A stretch of 13,208 nucleotides of DNA from Oscillospiraceae bacterium (lineage in GTDB: Bacteria; Bacillota_A; Clostridia; Oscillospirales; CAG-272): positions 1-13,208 of the forward strand of contig SVSF01000048.1 in NCBI GenBank assembly GCA_015064425.1, in the 5' to 3' direction. Shown here one piece after another: positions 1 to 6,681 of the stretch (the first letter of the stretch is position 1; the number at the start of each line of letters is the position of its first letter). A program made the translations under genes and the position numbers. Below the pieces are notes generated by a model. That model worked only from the letters and a program-made list of their open reading frames with translations, was not told the DNA's origin and did not search any database.

Positions 1-830
1 AGTGTCTCAACAACTTCTCCTGCTCGTTCTCCGCAAGCAGCGATTATTACTATATCAACGTCAGCATATTTGGACGTTGTGTGCTGAAGCACGGTTTTTC
101 CTGCACCAAAAGGACCGGGAGTACAGTATGTACCGCCTTTTGCTACAGGGAAGAAGGAGTCAACTGTACGAACTTTTGTTTCCATTGTTTCTATGGGAGC
201 AAGTCGCTCACTGTAGCACCTTATAGCTCGCTTAACGGGCCATCTGAAAGACATCGCAACGTTTATATCGCGACCGCGTTCGTCGGTTATGACGGCAACG
301 GTATCGTTGATGGTATACTCACCTTTTCCGCTGATGCTTTTTACGGTATAAGTTCCGAGCAAATAAAATGGTATGAATATCTTGTGCGTAAATGCGCCCT
401 CGGGGACGGTACCGATATATTCACCGGCACGTAAGGTGTCTCCGACTTTAGCTGTAGGGGTAAACTCCCACTTTTTATCCGAGTCGAGTCCGTCAGCATA
501 GTTTCCGCGTTCAAGGAACCAGCCAACTTTTTCTGCTAAAAGCGGCAGAGGATTCTGCAGTCCGTCATATATTTTACCAAGCAGACCGGGACCCAGCTGA
601 GCTGACAGCATATCTCCGGTGAATTCTACGTCATCCCCACATTTGATTCCTCCGGTCATTTCATAGACCTGGATCTGAGCGATATTTCCCTTTATACGGA
701 TGACCTCGCTTTTGAGGGTGATATCGCCTACTTTAACATAGCATATTTCATTCATGGAAACGTTTCCGTCGAATTTTACCGACACTAAGTTTCCGTTAAT
801 GCTGATGACTTTTCCTATATTTCCATTCAT
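1..830 (-). CDS. atpA: V-type ATP synthase subunit A, N-terminal part (gene runs off left edge)
   Basis: This is the catalytic subunit of a V/A-type rotary ATPase, which couples ATP hydrolysis or synthesis to ion movement across the membrane. About 276 codons are present and remain open to the window edge; the C-terminal half of a protein that is usually near 580-600 residues is missing. The N-terminal beta-barrel is followed by the bulge domain typical of A subunits and then the Walker A motif GPFGAGKT at residues 239-246. A further conserved stretch, CGERAGE, lies close to the edge. The ATG at 828-830 is preceded by GGAGG at 8 bases, embedded in the last codons of the DUF2764 gene, whose stop lies 2 bases upstream, so the two are translationally coupled. 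Identification is firm; whether protons or sodium are moved depends on membrane subunits outside the window. Confidence 0.97.
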   Translation of the reverse strand, partial: MNGNIGKVISINGNLVSVKFDGNVSMNEICYVKVGDITLKSEVIRIKGNIAQIQVYEMTGGIKCGDDVEFTGDMLSAQLGPGLLGKIYDGLQNPLPLLAEKVGWFLERGNYADGLDSDKKWEFTPTAKVGDTLRAGEYIGTVPEGAFTHKIFIPFYLLGTYTVKSISGKGEYTINDTVAVITDERGRDINVAMSFRWPVKRAIRCYSERLAPIETMETKVRTVDSFFPVAKGGTYCTPGPFGAGKTVLQHTTSKYADVDIVIIAACGERAGEVVET

Positions 831-832
831 TA

Positions 833-1384
833 TTAAGCCTCCGATTTGTCACGATTTAAAATGGAATTGTAAATATCCTTATATGCGGCTTTACCGATTT
901 CTGTATCAAACTGTCTTATACGCACAATCAGTTTAAGCCTTAAGCCGTAATAGAAAATATAATCTTTCGAGAATATATCGGTTGGTCTGAGCAATTCCAA
1001 AAAGCTCAAACGGTAGTTTAAAAGGAAAATTTCTGCTTCCATAGGATTTTGTATTTCCGTAGCTGCATTTGCGACTTTGAGCACTTCTATGGATAAGCTC
1101 CTGTTTTGCAGATCAAGCGGAATACCAAGCTTGTCTGATCTTGCTTTGGCAAGAGTAAGACGCAAATTGCGTTCATTATTATTCCACGCTTCGATCAAAG
1201 CAGAGGATGATGTTTCGGAAGCTAATGGAGGAATAAGGGTGATCCCTTCTATTTCGCTCAATTCTTTTTCCCCTAAGAAACGCTTGCAGAGTTCCATAAA
1301 GCGTTCTTCGGTGATCGGAAGCGGTGTGCTTTCGCCGATTCCGTCTAAAGAAGGGAGCTGTGATATCATATAATATAAAGACAT
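833..1384 (-). CDS. DUF2764 family protein of the V-ATPase operon
   Basis: This 183-residue soluble protein lies between subunit E and subunit A. It begins with a YYMISQLPSL-type motif, has no signal peptide and no membrane segment, and is mostly predicted alpha-helical by eye, with Leu- and Arg-rich helices in the C-terminal half (for example around SFLELLRPTDIF). Position and N-terminal motif match the DUF2764 proteins found at the same place in V-ATPase operons of Bacteroides, Chlamydia and Treponema. Those operons lack a recognisable subunit C, so a role as the central-stalk or C-like adaptor is a reasonable inference, not something shown here. The start ATG is one base after the subunit E stop, with GAGG about 9 bases upstream inside the E gene. 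The family call is from memory of motif and context. Confidence 0.8.
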   Translation of the reverse strand: MSLYYMISQLPSLDGIGESTPLPITEERFMELCKRFLGEKELSEIEGITLIPPLASETSSSALIEAWNNNERNLRLTLAKARSDKLGIPLDLQNRSLSIEVLKVANAATEIQNPMEAEIFLLNYRLSFLELLRPTDIFSKDYIFYYGLRLKLIVRIRQFDTEIGKAAYKDIYNSILNRDKSEA

Positions 1385-1385
1385 A

Positions 1386-1994
1386 TTATTTAGCCTCTTT
1401 CAAAAGCTCGGTAACCTTGGGGCTAAGGTAGTTGGAAAGCATTTCAACTACAGCCTCCGCAGAATAATCATAATATGCACTTCCGTTATTTACGGAAATG
1501 CGGAAGCCTCCGTCAAAATTGTCGTTGGCTTTGAGCGTGATTCCGCTCAGCATTTTTTCTTTAAGAGCCGCAAGCAGGAGAGTTTCGAGACGCTTAAGGT
1601 CTTCGGTATTCAAGATAACAGCCAGGTCTTCGGCATCGGGCTTCTTTGACCATTGTTCAACAATACTTATTAAAAGATGTGCCAATTCATCGGAAGAGTA
1701 TACTTCGGTGATCTTTTGGTCTAAGATCGCATCCAATTCCCGCGTTATGCTTTCTCTGAAAGAAATAAGCAGATTTCGTCCTGCTTGACGAAGAGTATCT
1801 TCTCCCGAAGTGACCATTCGTTTGCTTTCGGCCTTGGAATCGGCTAATATCTTATCAGCCTGTGCACGTGCATCTGCAATTATTTTTTCTGCTTCTGCCT
1901 TTGCCTCTTCAATTATAGCATCGGCTTCTGCTTTAGCTGTTTCTACGCCATCCTTTTTTATTTGTTCAATAAGTTCCCGGAGTTGAATTTCCAT
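1386..1994 (-). CDS. atpE: V-type ATP synthase subunit E
   Basis: This 202-residue peripheral stalk subunit links the catalytic head of the V-type ATPase to the membrane part. Residues about 1-70 form a long Ala/Glu/Lys-rich coiled coil (runs such as AKAEADAIIEEAKAEAEK), as expected for the E/G stator helix. The C-terminal half, with a DGGFRI segment and a final amphipathic helix, fits the globular domain that binds the top of the A/B head. Length is normal for the family. The ATG is preceded by AGGAG at 7-8 bases. It is the first gene after a consensus promoter and a leader of about 125 bases, and is followed without gap by the DUF2764 gene and subunit A. Confidence 0.93.
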   Translation of the reverse strand: MEIQLRELIEQIKKDGVETAKAEADAIIEEAKAEAEKIIADARAQADKILADSKAESKRMVTSGEDTLRQAGRNLLISFRESITRELDAILDQKITEVYSSDELAHLLISIVEQWSKKPDAEDLAVILNTEDLKRLETLLLAALKEKMLSGITLKANDNFDGGFRISVNNGSAYYDYSAEAVVEMLSNYLSPKVTELLKEAK

Positions 1995-2050
1995 AACGTT
2001 ATCTCCTTTTCAGAATATATTTTATCTTTTATTTATTACAAAACAAAATT

Positions 2051-2080
2051 GAACCAACGTTCTCTGCAGCCGGTTGGTTC
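2051..2080 (-). promoter_or_regulatory. Hairpin in the V-ATPase operon leader
   Basis: GAACCAAC at 2051-2058 pairs perfectly with GTTGGTTC at 2073-2080, an 8-bp stem around a 14-base loop. On the transcribed minus strand it is followed by an interrupted T-rich run (AATTTTGTTTTG). It lies about 40-70 bases downstream of the predicted transcription start and about 55 bases before the subunit E start. It could be a weak attenuator or an mRNA-stabilising structure. It is not a recognisable riboswitch or T-box. Confidence 0.5.
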
Positions 2081-2126
2081 CAATATACATCATTATAACC
2101 AAAAAAATCTACCTTATTATAGTGTG

Positions 2127-2155
2127 ATTATAGCATAATTTCGTTATACCGTCAA
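2127..2155 (-). promoter_or_regulatory. Sigma-A type promoter of the V-ATPase operon
   Basis: On the minus strand TTGACG (2150-2155) and a perfect TATAAT (2127-2132) are separated by 17 bases. A second TATAAT-like box lies at 2116-2121. Transcription is expected to begin near 2120, leaving a leader of about 125 bases before subunit E. Confidence 0.85.
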
Positions 2156-2218
2156 TAGATGAGTGTAATAAATATACAAAATAATAAAGAAACAATATTT
2201 CTTATTTATCCCAAATAA

Positions 2219-2259
2219 CAAAAAAGCAACGTAGCTAAAACAGTTACGTTGCTTTTTTT
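2219..2259. terminator. Bidirectional rho-independent terminator after the transketolase genes
   Basis: GCAACGTA (2226-2233) pairs with TACGTTGC (2245-2252). The stem is extended by flanking A and T runs that supply a U tract in either direction. It lies about 65 bases past the stop of the transketolase C-terminal subunit and upstream of the V-ATPase promoter, so it separates the two operons. Confidence 0.88.
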
Positions 2260-2323
2260 ACTTAATGCCTTTTATGCTATATCAACGGTCGTGATAAATG
2301 CTTTTAAAGGCGGATTTTAAGTA

Positions 2324-3265
2324 TTATTTTTTAAGAGCAATAGCTTCTTTAGCCTTATTAACGATATCGGAAGCTGTGAGTCCGTACATTTCAAGAAGCG
2401 CGGGAACCTTACCGGAACGGCCGAATTCATCCTTAACACCAACGCGGAGAACGGGAACGGGGCATGTTTCGGAAACGGATTCGCAAACCGCAGCACCGAG
2501 ACCGCCGATAATGTTATGCTCTTCTGCAGTAACGATAGCACCGGTTTCCTCTGCGGCTTTTGCAAGGATATCCTTATCGATAGGCTTGATGGTATGGATA
2601 TCTATAACTCTTGCAGAAATTCCTTCTTCGGCAAGAAGCTTTTGAGCTTCAAGCGCTGCGTGTACCATAAATCCGGTTGCAACGATAGTTACGTCGTTAC
2701 CTTCTGTGAGCTGTACGCCCTTACCGATCTCAAGCTTTGTTCCTTCGGGGAATACGTTTACTGTAGCAAATCTGGAGAAACGGAGATAAACGGGTCCGTT
2801 ATGCTCGATAGCTGCTTCAACTGCAGCTTTTGCTTCAACGCCGTCGCAGGGAGAAAGGATAGTCATACCGGGGATAGTTCTCATAAGAGCAATATCCTCA
2901 AGGCACTGGTGTGTGGCACCGTCTTCACCTACAGTAATACCTGCATGTGTGGCGCCGATCTTAACGTTGAGGTGAGGATATCCAACGGAGTTTCTTATCT
3001 GCTCGAAAGCTCTTCCTGCAGCAAACATTGCAAATGAGCTTGCGAAGGGGATAAGTCCGCAGGTGGAAAGACCTGCAGCTGTGGATATCATATTTCCTTC
3101 TGCGATACCGCAGTCGAAGAATCTTTCGGGGAATTTCTTCTTGAATACGCCTGTTTTCGTAGCCGCTGCAAGGTCTGCATCAAGAACTACGAGGTTTTTA
3201 TATTTTTCGCCGAGTTCGGCAAGCGCATTACCATACGCTTCTCTTGTAGCTATTTTATCTGCCAT
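2324..3265 (-). CDS. Transketolase, C-terminal subunit
   Basis: This 313-residue subunit carries the pyrimidine-binding and C-terminal domains of a split transketolase (pentose phosphate pathway; transfers two-carbon ketol units between sugar phosphates using thiamine diphosphate). Visible signatures are DCGIAEGNM, which contains the glutamate that activates the cofactor's pyrimidine ring, then GATHAGITVGEDGATHQ, and a transketolase C domain with EEHNIIGGLGAAV. The frame opens earlier, at 3286 (MLEEDPN), but the ATG at 3263-3265 is preferred: it has GGAGG 8 bases upstream and gives the usual MADKIATREAYG N-terminus. It begins 13 bases after the stop of the N-terminal subunit, so both are made from one transcript and form the active enzyme together. 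Split transketolases are common in Clostridia, Thermotogae and archaea. A terminator follows. Confidence 0.95.
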   Translation of the reverse strand: MADKIATREAYGNALAELGEKYKNLVVLDADLAAATKTGVFKKKFPERFFDCGIAEGNMISTAAGLSTCGLIPFASSFAMFAAGRAFEQIRNSVGYPHLNVKIGATHAGITVGEDGATHQCLEDIALMRTIPGMTILSPCDGVEAKAAVEAAIEHNGPVYLRFSRFATVNVFPEGTKLEIGKGVQLTEGNDVTIVATGFMVHAALEAQKLLAEEGISARVIDIHTIKPIDKDILAKAAEETGAIVTAEEHNIIGGLGAAVCESVSETCPVPVLRVGVKDEFGRSGKVPALLEMYGLTASDIVNKAKEAIALKK

Positions 3266-3278
3266 GTTTGGATCCTCC

Positions 3279-4100
3279 TCAAGCATTGAGCTCGGCTACT
3301 GCCTGTTCGTACTGTTCCTTGTTGGGAGCAGAACCGTGCCAGCCGACCTGATTTTCCATAAAGGAAACGCCCTTGCCCTTTACAGTGTGGCATATGATAG
3401 CCGTGGGCTTCTCTTTGCATTCCTTAGCTGCGTTTACAGCTGCTTCGATCTGGTTAAAGTCGTGGCCGTCGATGGAAATAACGTTCCAACCGAAAGCTTC
3501 AAACTTTTCGTCAATAGGTGTGGGGTCAACAACGTCAACTATCTTGCCGTCTATCTGGAGACCGTTGAAGTCAACGAATGCGGTAAGGTTGTCGAGCTTG
3601 TTGTGACGTGCAAACATAGCTGCTTCCCAAACCTGGCCTTCCTCTATCTCACCGTCTCCGAGAGCTGAATAAACTCTGTAGGACTTACCGATTATCTTTG
3701 CAGCAAGAGCCATACCGCAAGCAGCAGATATGCCGAGTCCGAGTGAGCCGGTAGTCATATCAACGCCGGGTGTATGCTTCATGTCGGGGTGACCCTGAAG
3801 GTAGCTGTCAGCCTGACGGAGAGTCTTGAGATCCTCCTTGGGAATGAAGCCTTTTTCAGCAAGCACTGAATAGAGCGCCGGTGCTGTGTGACCCTTTGAA
3901 AGAACGAATCTGTCTCTGTCTTCCCACTTGGGATTCTTGGGATCAACATTCATTTCAACGAAATAAAGGTATGTGAGAACATCAGCGATGGAGAGAGATC
4001 CACCGGGATGTCCTGAGCTTGCAGAATAAACTCCCTCGAGTATGCCGAGACGGACGTTTTTAGCTATCTGCTTAAGCTCGTCGATCTTTTTCTGTTCCAT
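3279..4100 (-). CDS. Transketolase, N-terminal subunit
   Basis: This 273-residue subunit carries the diphosphate-binding domain of the split transketolase. GHPGG at residues 30-34 and SKGH at 68-71 hold conserved histidines. The thiamine-diphosphate motif starts with GDG at 148-150 and ends at Asn179 in DFNGLQ, the spacing expected for binding magnesium and the diphosphate. Length matches the N-terminal subunits of other two-gene transketolases. The ATG has GGAGG about 9 bases upstream and is served by a perfect consensus promoter. The protein ends AELNA immediately before the partner gene. The enzyme is cytosolic and interconverts pentose and hexose phosphates; no other pentose-pathway gene lies nearby. 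Confidence 0.96.
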   Translation of the reverse strand: MEQKKIDELKQIAKNVRLGILEGVYSASSGHPGGSLSIADVLTYLYFVEMNVDPKNPKWEDRDRFVLSKGHTAPALYSVLAEKGFIPKEDLKTLRQADSYLQGHPDMKHTPGVDMTTGSLGLGISAACGMALAAKIIGKSYRVYSALGDGEIEEGQVWEAAMFARHNKLDNLTAFVDFNGLQIDGKIVDVVDPTPIDEKFEAFGWNVISIDGHDFNQIEAAVNAAKECKEKPTAIICHTVKGKGVSFMENQVGWHGSAPNKEQYEQAVAELNA

Positions 4101-4146
4101 TTTTTAATCCCTCCGGATTTATATATTAAAAATATTAAAATATTTT

Positions 4147-4176
4147 TTGCACATTCAAAATATATTATACTATTAA
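4147..4176 (+). promoter_or_regulatory. Possible promoter for the plus-strand gene
   Basis: TTGCAC (4147-4152) and TATTAA (4171-4176) are 18 bases apart on the plus strand, overlapping the opposing transketolase promoter. The -10 box is a poor match, so this is only a candidate. Confidence 0.3.
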
Positions 4177-4192
4177 TACGGAGCTTTGTCAA
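4164..4192 (-). promoter_or_regulatory. Consensus sigma-A promoter of the transketolase operon
   Basis: On the minus strand TTGACA (4187-4192) and TATAAT (4164-4169) are both perfect and are separated by 17 bases. The leader to the first ATG is about 60 bases and AT-rich. A 15-base palindrome overlaps the -35 box and is listed separately. Confidence 0.92.
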
Positions 4193-4196
4193 AGCT
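4182..4196. promoter_or_regulatory. Palindrome over the -35 box of the transketolase promoter
   Basis: AGCTTTG T CAAAGCT is a perfect 7+1+7 inverted repeat that contains the -35 hexamer. It could be an operator, but the arms are short and an AT-rich region can produce such symmetry by chance. No regulator gene is adjacent. Confidence 0.4.
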
Positions 4197-4259
4197 TTTT
4201 TAAAAATTATTGATAAACTTACAGAAAAGTACGGATTTTTCGGGGATAGGTGACTGAGA

Positions 4260-4787
4260 TTGAAAGATAATACCAAAATACTGAGATATAACGGTGTCAG
4301 TATGATAAAGCTGACTTTCAGAACGGAAAGCATATTGGAGGAAAGCGGAAAAATAGGAAAAAGGGAGTTTTATGAAAAATTATTTGAACTGTTTTTTAAT
4401 TCAGTAAGAGAAAGAATATACCCGCGTTTGTGTTCCGAGTTTGACGAAAGTACAGATGAAAAAAAGAGATTTCGTTTTGATCCTCTCTGTATAGATCTGA
4501 ACTGTAAAGTTTTTTGCGGACAAGGGATCTTAAGTGTTGCTGTAAATACAGAGAGTAAAAGACGGGGAACGGAAAGCAGCTTTCGTACTTTGTGCCAGAA
4601 TTGGGATGAAAATGGCAGGATCTTATTTTTTTGTGATATCTTCAAAAAGATCAGAGGAATAAGAGGGAAGGAAGATAATTTTTTCTTCGACGGAAGCGAC
4701 GTGAGGATATATCCGCAAGGGGTTTACGGGATGGAGAAACGGAAGAACATACCCATAATTTCACAAACCCGTATTTCGTTCAAGTAA
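4260..4787 (+). CDS. Hypothetical protein, possibly distantly DUF3298-like
   Basis: This is the only convincing plus-strand gene, divergent from transketolase and convergent with serine dehydratase. It encodes 175 residues from a TTG start preceded by AGGTG at 7 bases; an alternative ATG at 4302-4304 would remove 14 residues. There is no signal peptide or membrane segment. The protein alternates basic and acidic residues and has four Cys (for example FDPLCIDLNCKVFCGQG). The layout is an early beta strand, a middle helix with conserved-looking Tyr/Phe, and a C-terminal segment (NFFFDGSDVRIYPQGVYG...) ending in a strand. It faintly recalls the small cytosolic DUF3298-type proteins of Firmicutes, whose C-terminus reads like F-x-x-DG-x-V-x-x-x-P. 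That resemblance is by eye and weak. A strong terminator directly after the stop supports it as a real transcription unit. Confidence 0.68.
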   Translation: MKDNTKILRYNGVSMIKLTFRTESILEESGKIGKREFYEKLFELFFNSVRERIYPRLCSEFDESTDEKKRFRFDPLCIDLNCKVFCGQGILSVAVNTESKRRGTESSFRTLCQNWDENGRILFFCDIFKKIRGIRGKEDNFFFDGSDVRIYPQGVYGMEKRKNIPIISQTRISFK

Positions 4788-4818
4788 GATAGATACTCAG
4801 ACTTTATATCCGCAAAAA

Positions 4819-4861
4819 CAAAAGCAGTAATTCGAACTTTTTGCTCGTTTTACTGCTTTTG
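4819..4861. terminator. Bidirectional terminator between convergent genes
   Basis: CAAAAGCAGTAA (4819-4830) pairs with TTACTGCTTTTG (4850-4861), a perfect 12-bp stem around a 19-base loop. It sits between the stop of the plus-strand gene (4787) and the stop of the minus-strand serine dehydratase (4880), so it probably ends both. Confidence 0.85.
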
Positions 4862-4879
4862 CTTATTTAAATAACCGAA

Positions 4880-6079
4880 TCAGTTTTTATATTTTTTTGC
4901 AAGACCGCCTTCTGCTGTTTCACGGTACATAACTCTCAGGTCTTTACCTGTTTCGTACATTGTATCTACGATCATATCGAAGCTTATCTTTCGTGAATCG
5001 GCAAGAAAGTCTGCCAGATTAACCGCATTCAGCGCACGCATTGCCGCTATGGCGTTTCTCTCTATGCATGGAATCTGTACAAGACCCAAAATGGGATCAC
5101 AGGTGAGTCCTAAATGGTGTTCTATTGACATTTCCGCAGCGTACTCGATCTGGTCAAGATCAAGCTCGTAAAGTTCTCCGGCAGCCGCTGCCGCCATAGA
5201 ACAAGCGGTTCCTATCTCTGCCTGGCATCCGCATTCCGCACCGCTTATTGATGCGTTTGTCTTTATAAGATTGCCTATAATGCCTGCCGTAGCAAGGGCG
5301 TGTATTATTTGTGTATCGCTGAAGTTTCTTTTGGTTTGCAAGAATTTTAATACCGCGGGAACGACTCCGCAGGCACCGCAGGTGGGAGCGGTAACTATAG
5401 TTCCACCGGAAGCGTTCTGCTCACTTACCGCGTAGGCATACGCGCAAATAAGACGGTTGGTCTTGGTTTCTTCACTCTCGTCGATATGCTTCTGTCTGTA
5501 TAAATATCTTGCCTTTCTTTGAGTACCGATACCGCCTTCAAGTATGCCTTCTGCCTCAAGACCGTCCTTTATAGCTTTTTTCATTATCATCCATACGTCA
5601 TTGATGTGGTCCCATATTTCCGTGCCTTCGCATTCCTCTACGTATTGCCAGATACGTATTTCTTTTTCTCTGCAATAGTTGGATATCTCGGTAAATGAAT
5701 TGAGATGATATACCTCGCTGTGCTCACGTACGGATTCGCCGTTTTCCACTACCTCGCCGCCGCCTATACTGAAATATCTTTTACGGAGTACTTCATTTCC
5801 TTTGTCGTAAGCAATTATATCGAGTGTGTTGGGATGACGTTCCGTGGGAGTATCAAAATCAAATTCCACAGTGCAGCTCTTACCCTGAAAAGCTTCTTTA
5901 ATTATGACGTCGGTCATATGACCCTTTCCTGTTTTAGACAGCGATCCGTAAAGAATTACTTTGTATTTTTCTGCGTTGGGGGCTTCTTTGATAAATCTCT
6001 TTGCCGCAGTAAGCGGACCCATTGTGTGGGAAGAGGAGGGACCTCTTCCAATCCTGTACAGATATTTCAAAGACTGCAT
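4880..6079 (-). CDS. sdaA: L-serine ammonia-lyase (L-serine dehydratase), single-chain iron-sulfur type
   Basis: This 399-residue cytosolic enzyme deaminates L-serine to pyruvate and ammonia using a [4Fe-4S] cluster. The N-terminal beta domain opens with the signature GPSSSHT at residues 13-19. The C-terminal alpha domain contains TAPTCGACG (230-238), SGAECGCQAEIG (279-290) and LTCDPILGLVQIPC (325-338). By comparison with the E. coli enzyme the cluster ligands are Cys285, Cys327 and Cys338; the 11-residue spacing of the last two is conserved. Both domains are on one chain, beta first, unlike the separate SdaAA/SdaAB subunits of many Firmicutes, and the chain is about 55 residues shorter than E. 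coli SdaA. The ATG has GAGG about 8 bases upstream and its own promoter; the gene is monocistronic and ends at a terminator. Confidence 0.96.
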   Translation of the reverse strand: MQSLKYLYRIGRGPSSSHTMGPLTAAKRFIKEAPNAEKYKVILYGSLSKTGKGHMTDVIIKEAFQGKSCTVEFDFDTPTERHPNTLDIIAYDKGNEVLRKRYFSIGGGEVVENGESVREHSEVYHLNSFTEISNYCREKEIRIWQYVEECEGTEIWDHINDVWMIMKKAIKDGLEAEGILEGGIGTQRKARYLYRQKHIDESEETKTNRLICAYAYAVSEQNASGGTIVTAPTCGACGVVPAVLKFLQTKRNFSDTQIIHALATAGIIGNLIKTNASISGAECGCQAEIGTACSMAAAAAGELYELDLDQIEYAAEMSIEHHLGLTCDPILGLVQIPCIERNAIAAMRALNAVNLADFLADSRKISFDMIVDTMYETGKDLRVMYRETAEGGLAKKYKN

Positions 6080-6111
6080 TAGACATACCTCGTTTTTTAT
6101 TCCTTAAATAC

Positions 6112-6139
6112 AGTATAACATATTTATAAATTTTTTCAA
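6112..6139 (-). promoter_or_regulatory. Promoter of the serine dehydratase gene
   Basis: On the minus strand TTGAAA (6134-6139) and TATACT (6112-6117) are 16 bases apart. The -10 box lies about 30 bases before the start codon, giving a short leader with a GAGG ribosome binding site. Confidence 0.75.
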
Positions 6140-6195
6140 CAGTAAACAGTGTAATACCGCTTGGATACAGTATTGGCTTATAACAAAACAATTAT

Positions 6196-6247
6196 AAAAA
6201 GCAGATGAAAACAGGCGCCGGAGCTATCCTCTTTACCATCTGCTTTT
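6196..6247 (-). terminator. Rho-independent terminator after the HEAT-repeat gene
   Basis: On the minus strand AAAAGCAGATG pairs with CATCTGCTTTT, an 11-bp stem, followed by TTATAATTGTTTTG. The large loop (about 29 bases) contains a GC-rich GGCGCC that may fold further. It is the first clear terminator downstream of the hydrolase operon and may also catch read-through from it. Confidence 0.75.
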
Positions 6248-6250
6248 ATA

Positions 6251-6607
6251 TTACCAACGGGGAGATCTGTCCTTAGATGCAACGGCAGCGGCCTTCATCG
6301 CTTCTGCGATCTCGGGGTTCTGCTCTGTTTCCGCAAAATGCATAAGAGGCTCAACTTCCTTATAAGAACCGATCTTCTTAAGAGAATTTGCACTTGCGAG
6401 TCTTACTTCTTCATCGTCATCCTTGATGGATTTGAGAAGAGCTTCGATGCTTTCCTTTACTCTTATTTCGCCAAGAGCATTGATAGCTGCAACTCTTTCG
6501 TCGTATGTATCTGCAGTAAATACCGCATTAACTATTTTTCCTACTCTTCCTTTTTCGGCAAGAGCAAGATATTTTTCATCGAGAGTTTTCTTTTTGAAAA
6601 AAAACAT
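6251..6607 (-). CDS. Small HEAT-repeat protein
   Basis: This 118-residue cytosolic protein has a basic N-terminus (MFFFKKK) and two to three HEAT-like helical repeats. The clearest are residues 36-63 (DERVAAINALGEIRVKESIEALLKSIKD) and 66-95 (EEVRLASANSLKKIG and following). The motif V-R-x-A-A-x-x-L-G-x-I is typical of PBS-lyase-type HEAT repeats, which act as protein-binding scaffolds; no catalytic residue is apparent and the partner is unknown. The frame opens earlier, at 6658, but the ATG at 6605-6607 is preferred: GGAGG lies 9 bases upstream, and the earlier ATG lies upstream of the -10 box of the gene's own promoter. It follows the last SGNH gene by 74 bases and may also be reached by read-through from it. 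Confidence 0.85.
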   Translation of the reverse strand: MFFFKKKTLDEKYLALAEKGRVGKIVNAVFTADTYDERVAAINALGEIRVKESIEALLKSIKDDDEEVRLASANSLKKIGSYKEVEPLMHFAETEQNPEIAEAMKAAAVASKDRSPRW

Positions 6608-6648
6608 TTTGGGATACCTCCGAGTTATTTTATTTTTGTATCTCCTAC

Positions 6649-6677
6649 ATTGTACCATTTTTGTTTTGACTTGTAAA
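6649..6677 (-). promoter_or_regulatory. Promoter of the HEAT-repeat gene
   Basis: On the minus strand TTTACA (6672-6677) and TACAAT (6649-6654) are 17 bases apart, immediately after the end of the last SGNH hydrolase gene. No terminator is visible between the two genes. Confidence 0.75.
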
Positions 6678-6681
6678 TAGT

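Larger units (their letters stand above)
1995..2323. other. Intergenic region between transketolase and V-ATPase operons
   Basis: This 329-base AT-rich gap holds no convincing gene. From right to left it contains the bidirectional terminator of the transketolase pair, the V-ATPase promoter, and a leader of about 125 bases with a hairpin. Each is listed separately. Confidence 0.85.

Noticed and set aside
2051..2080. T-box or other known riboswitch in the V-ATPase leader
   Set aside because: The leader is only about 125 bases, lacks a specifier-loop domain and a recognisable T-box core, and shows only one short hairpin.
2298..3668. Several plus-strand open frames opposite the transketolase genes
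   Set aside because: They are shadows of strongly conserved minus-strand genes and have no ribosome binding sites or recognisable motifs.
4064..4333. An 89-residue minus-strand open frame over the transketolase promoter
   Set aside because: It lies across the consensus promoter and leader, has no ribosome binding site, and is AT-driven low-complexity sequence.
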